A stretch of 5,935 nucleotides of DNA from Micavibrio sp. (lineage in GTDB: Bacteria > Pseudomonadota > Alphaproteobacteria > Micavibrionales > Micavibrionaceae). Position numbers and translations under genes: made by a program. Below the pieces are notes generated by a model that searched no databases, was not told the DNA's origin, and saw nothing but the letters and a program-made list of their open reading frames with translations. Shown here piece after piece: positions 5,922 to 5,935 of the stretch (the stretch's first letter is position 1; each line of letters starts with the position of its first letter). The DNA lies in NCBI GenBank assembly GCA_027066695.1, contig JAMONE010000230.1:1-5935 (forward strand), in the 5' to 3' direction.

Positions 5922-5930
5922 TGTGGATAA
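5922..5930 (-). other. Perfect match to the DnaA-box consensus inside the IS21-like end
   Basis: TGTGGATAA on the plus strand is TTATCCACA on the minus strand, the consensus DnaA box. It stands alone and lies inside a mobile-element end, so it is not evidence of a replication origin. It may be chance or an element-borne host-factor site. Confidence 0.3.
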
Positions 5931-5935
5931 CTCAT

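Larger units (their letters stand above)
5839..5935. mobile_element. Left end of an IS21-like insertion sequence (continues past the window)
   Basis: From TGTTAACGCGCGTGC the sequence changes character. It begins with the TG dinucleotide, contains two copies of a 20-base motif GCGCG...ATTGACCCA (17 of 20 identical, start to start 34 bases), and no open frame is yet established. Multiple direct copies of a motif ending in TTGACCC at the tips are typical of IS21-family ends, where the IstA transposase binds. The istA/istB genes would lie to the right, outside the window. A short inverted repeat ACCCAT/ATGGGT (5861-5866 and 5870-5875) also lies in this end. The expected 4-8 bp target duplication would be a copy of the bases just before 5839 (CTCAAGTC). 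Confidence 0.7.

Overview
The window is a chromosomal stretch of a fairly AT-rich bacterium, most likely an alphaproteobacterium. The main reasons are the left-edge gene, which starts like the alphaproteobacterial TPR/YfgM-like membrane proteins usually found beside bamB and der, and an L,D-transpeptidase of the alphaproteobacterial type with a LysM-like N-terminus. The insertion-sequence debris at the right end would suit a lineage with active IS expansion. The lineage call is inference from protein style; no rRNA or other marker is present.

Left part (1-1335): two minus-strand genes, a thioredoxin-fold PRX-like protein (403-957) and, 73 bp downstream, the beginning of the TPR-like membrane protein (1-329, cut by the window edge). 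A small plus-strand gene of unknown function (1000-1335) diverges from the thioredoxin gene across only 42 bp.

Middle part (1408-3600): a secreted L,D-transpeptidase (1408-2394, plus) converges with aspartate-semialdehyde dehydrogenase asd (2590-3600, minus). The 195 bp between them carry no gene but hold an imperfect palindrome resembling dispersed TGTCATCTCGA...GAGATC intergenic repeats. There is a loose functional link: asd supplies the diaminopimelate pathway, and meso-DAP is the residue that L,D-transpeptidases cross-link.

Right part (3601-5935): divergent from asd is a hybrid histidine kinase (3744-5678) with HisKA, HATPase, two receiver domains and a C-terminal HPt, but no sensor domain. 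All visible phosphorelay residues are intact. Its stop codon overlaps a perfect AGGAGG ribosome-binding site for a following gene, but that gene is gone: within 10 bases the sequence becomes mobile-element DNA. A possible IS end (5688-5721) is followed by the left end and first 18 codons of an IS3-family orfA (5722-5838), which is interrupted by the left end of an IS21-like element (from 5839 to the window edge) with two 20-bp repeats. The IS nesting and the loss of the kinase's downstream partner are the most notable features. I saw no tRNA, rRNA, CRISPR array, riboswitch or convincing intrinsic terminator, and no clear sign of a wholly new system.
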